NCBI GenBank assembly: GCA_964485695.1
Contig: CAZAKZ010000227.1
Span: 1 to 6,975, forward strand
DNA: 6,975 bases
Reading direction: 5' to 3'
From: CAZAKZ01 sp964485695
GTDB taxonomy: Bacteria > Planctomycetota > JAFGQW01
The notes below the pieces were generated by a model. The model was given only the letters and a program-made list of their open reading frames with translations. It searched no databases and had not been told where the DNA came from. Made by a program: the position numbers and the translations under genes. Shown here in pieces: positions 6,638 to 6,975 of the stretch (positions are counted from its first letter, which is position 1; every line of letters starts with the position of its first letter).

Positions 6638-6904
6638 TCAGCGGGCTGCCTCCTGTTCCAGGGCCAGGCGCCTCTTCTTGTGGCGCCCGGCGTTGCCCGG
6701 ATCGATCTTCTCGGCCACCCGCAGCAGCCGCACCGCGCGTTTCACGTCACCGGCCTTCACCGCGTCCTCCGCGACTTCCCCGTACAGTTGTCCAAGAGCG
6801 GCCTGCATGGAGGAGAGGACCTGAGCCACCTGACGCGGATCCAGGGTGCTCAGGCGCCCCAGGGTCTCCAGGATGGCCAGGTTCTTGCTGGCGGCGCCGT
6901 GCAT
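6638..6904 (-). CDS. Small TPR-like helical protein
   Basis: This is an 88-residue, wholly helical-looking, cytosolic protein without a signal peptide or membrane segment. Residues from about 47 to 70 (AEDAVKAGDVKRAVRLLRVA) and the following EKIDPGN read as one tetratricopeptide-type helical hairpin. The rest (LGRLSTLDPRQVAQVLSSMQ) looks like an additional amphipathic pair. It is too short for a full TPR superhelix, so it may be an adaptor or a fragment. Its TGA overlaps the possible CTG start of the FHA gene, which suggests coupling. The ATG at 6904 has only a weak RBS. The frame stays open for eight more coding-like codons upstream, up to a TAG at 6931-6929, and beyond that TAG an ATG at 6973 is in the same frame. 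The gene may therefore be the remainder of a longer one. Function unknown. Confidence 0.65.
   Translation of the reverse strand: MHGAASKNLAILETLGRLSTLDPRQVAQVLSSMQAALGQLYGEVAEDAVKAGDVKRAVRLLRVAEKIDPGNAGRHKKRRLALEQEAAR
6649..6654 (-). promoter_or_regulatory. Strong RBS pointing to a possible CTG start of the FHA gene
   Basis: On the minus strand AGGAGG is 7 nt before a CTG at 6641-6639. That CTG is in frame with the FHA protein and overlaps the TGA of the upstream TPR-like gene as CTGA, the layout of translational coupling. The 16 added codons are free of stops and encode a charged, coding-like segment (LNERIVIRREELFRSE). CTG starts are rare, so this is a candidate. Confidence 0.5.
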
Positions 6905-6937
6905 GATCCTGAGCTTCTCGAGGGGTAACTACTCACC

Positions 6938-6975
6938 CCATAAGAGTCCATAAAATCGATTCAGCCCCACCATAA
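6938..6975 (-). repeat. Three TTATGG hexamers upstream of the minus-strand operon
   Basis: TTATGG (CCATAA on the plus strand) occurs at 6938-6943, 6948-6953 and 6970-6975, with start-to-start spacings of 10 and 22 bp, close to one and two helical turns. The stretch is AT-richer than the genes and lies just ahead of the first complete gene of the run. It could be an operator, part of a promoter, or the degenerate end of an upstream gene, since the same bases can be read as a short open frame (ATG 6973 to TAG 6929). Confidence 0.3.

Noticed and set aside
5127..6824. Long plus-strand open frame of 565 codons opposite the FHA gene
   Set aside because: It is antisense to a membrane protein with clear helices and an FHA domain. 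Its product is rich in Gly, Arg, His and Pro with no recognisable domain, as expected from the complement of GC-rich coding DNA.

Overview
The window is GC-rich bacterial DNA, tightly packed with genes, with one gene on the plus strand (164-1885) converging on a leftward run of six genes on the minus strand (6904 down to 1950). The two transcription units meet at a strong hairpin terminator (1902-1940). Two features suggest Planctomycetota or a similar environmental lineage. One is the secreted C1 peptidase, whose lectin-like and C-terminal beta-rich domains resemble ones I associate with planctomycete secreted proteins. The other is the abundance of RING, zinc-ribbon and FHA membrane proteins. 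This placement is tentative, because there is no rRNA or marker gene here.

Plus strand: a 573-residue exported papain-like cysteine peptidase with an intact Cys/His/Asn triad, an excellent ribosome binding site and its own terminator. Nothing in the sequence links it to the minus-strand genes.

Minus strand, in transcription order: a small TPR-like helical protein (6904-6638); a polytopic membrane protein with a C-terminal FHA domain (6593 or 6641 to 5256); two paralogous proteins, each with an N-terminal C4HC3 prokaryotic RING finger, a zinc ribbon and two membrane helices (5233-4637 and 4603-4064); a membrane protein with a cytosolic zinc ribbon and an extracytoplasmic trypsin-like serine protease (4047-2824); and a ubiquitin-conjugating-enzyme (E2)-like protein fused to two tandem RING-like cysteine modules (2750-1950). 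Gaps are -3 to about 73 nt, so most of this is probably one operon.

The minus-strand run is the interesting part. It looks like the conjugation end of a bacterial ubiquitin-like system: an E2 with the HPN motif and active-site cysteine, RING-like modules in cis, and two membrane-anchored RING candidates for E3. It sits with a membrane protease and an FHA protein whose phosphothreonine-contact residues look replaced. No E1 (ThiF-like), ubiquitin-like modifier or JAB deconjugase is in the window. If they exist, they should lie upstream of the operon, beyond position 6975, or elsewhere in the genome. RING/E2 neighbourhoods of this general type have been described in prokaryotes by comparative genomics (Iyer, Burroughs and Aravind), so the class is not new. 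The E2-RING-RING fusion and its linkage to a membrane protease and FHA protein are what deserve attention.
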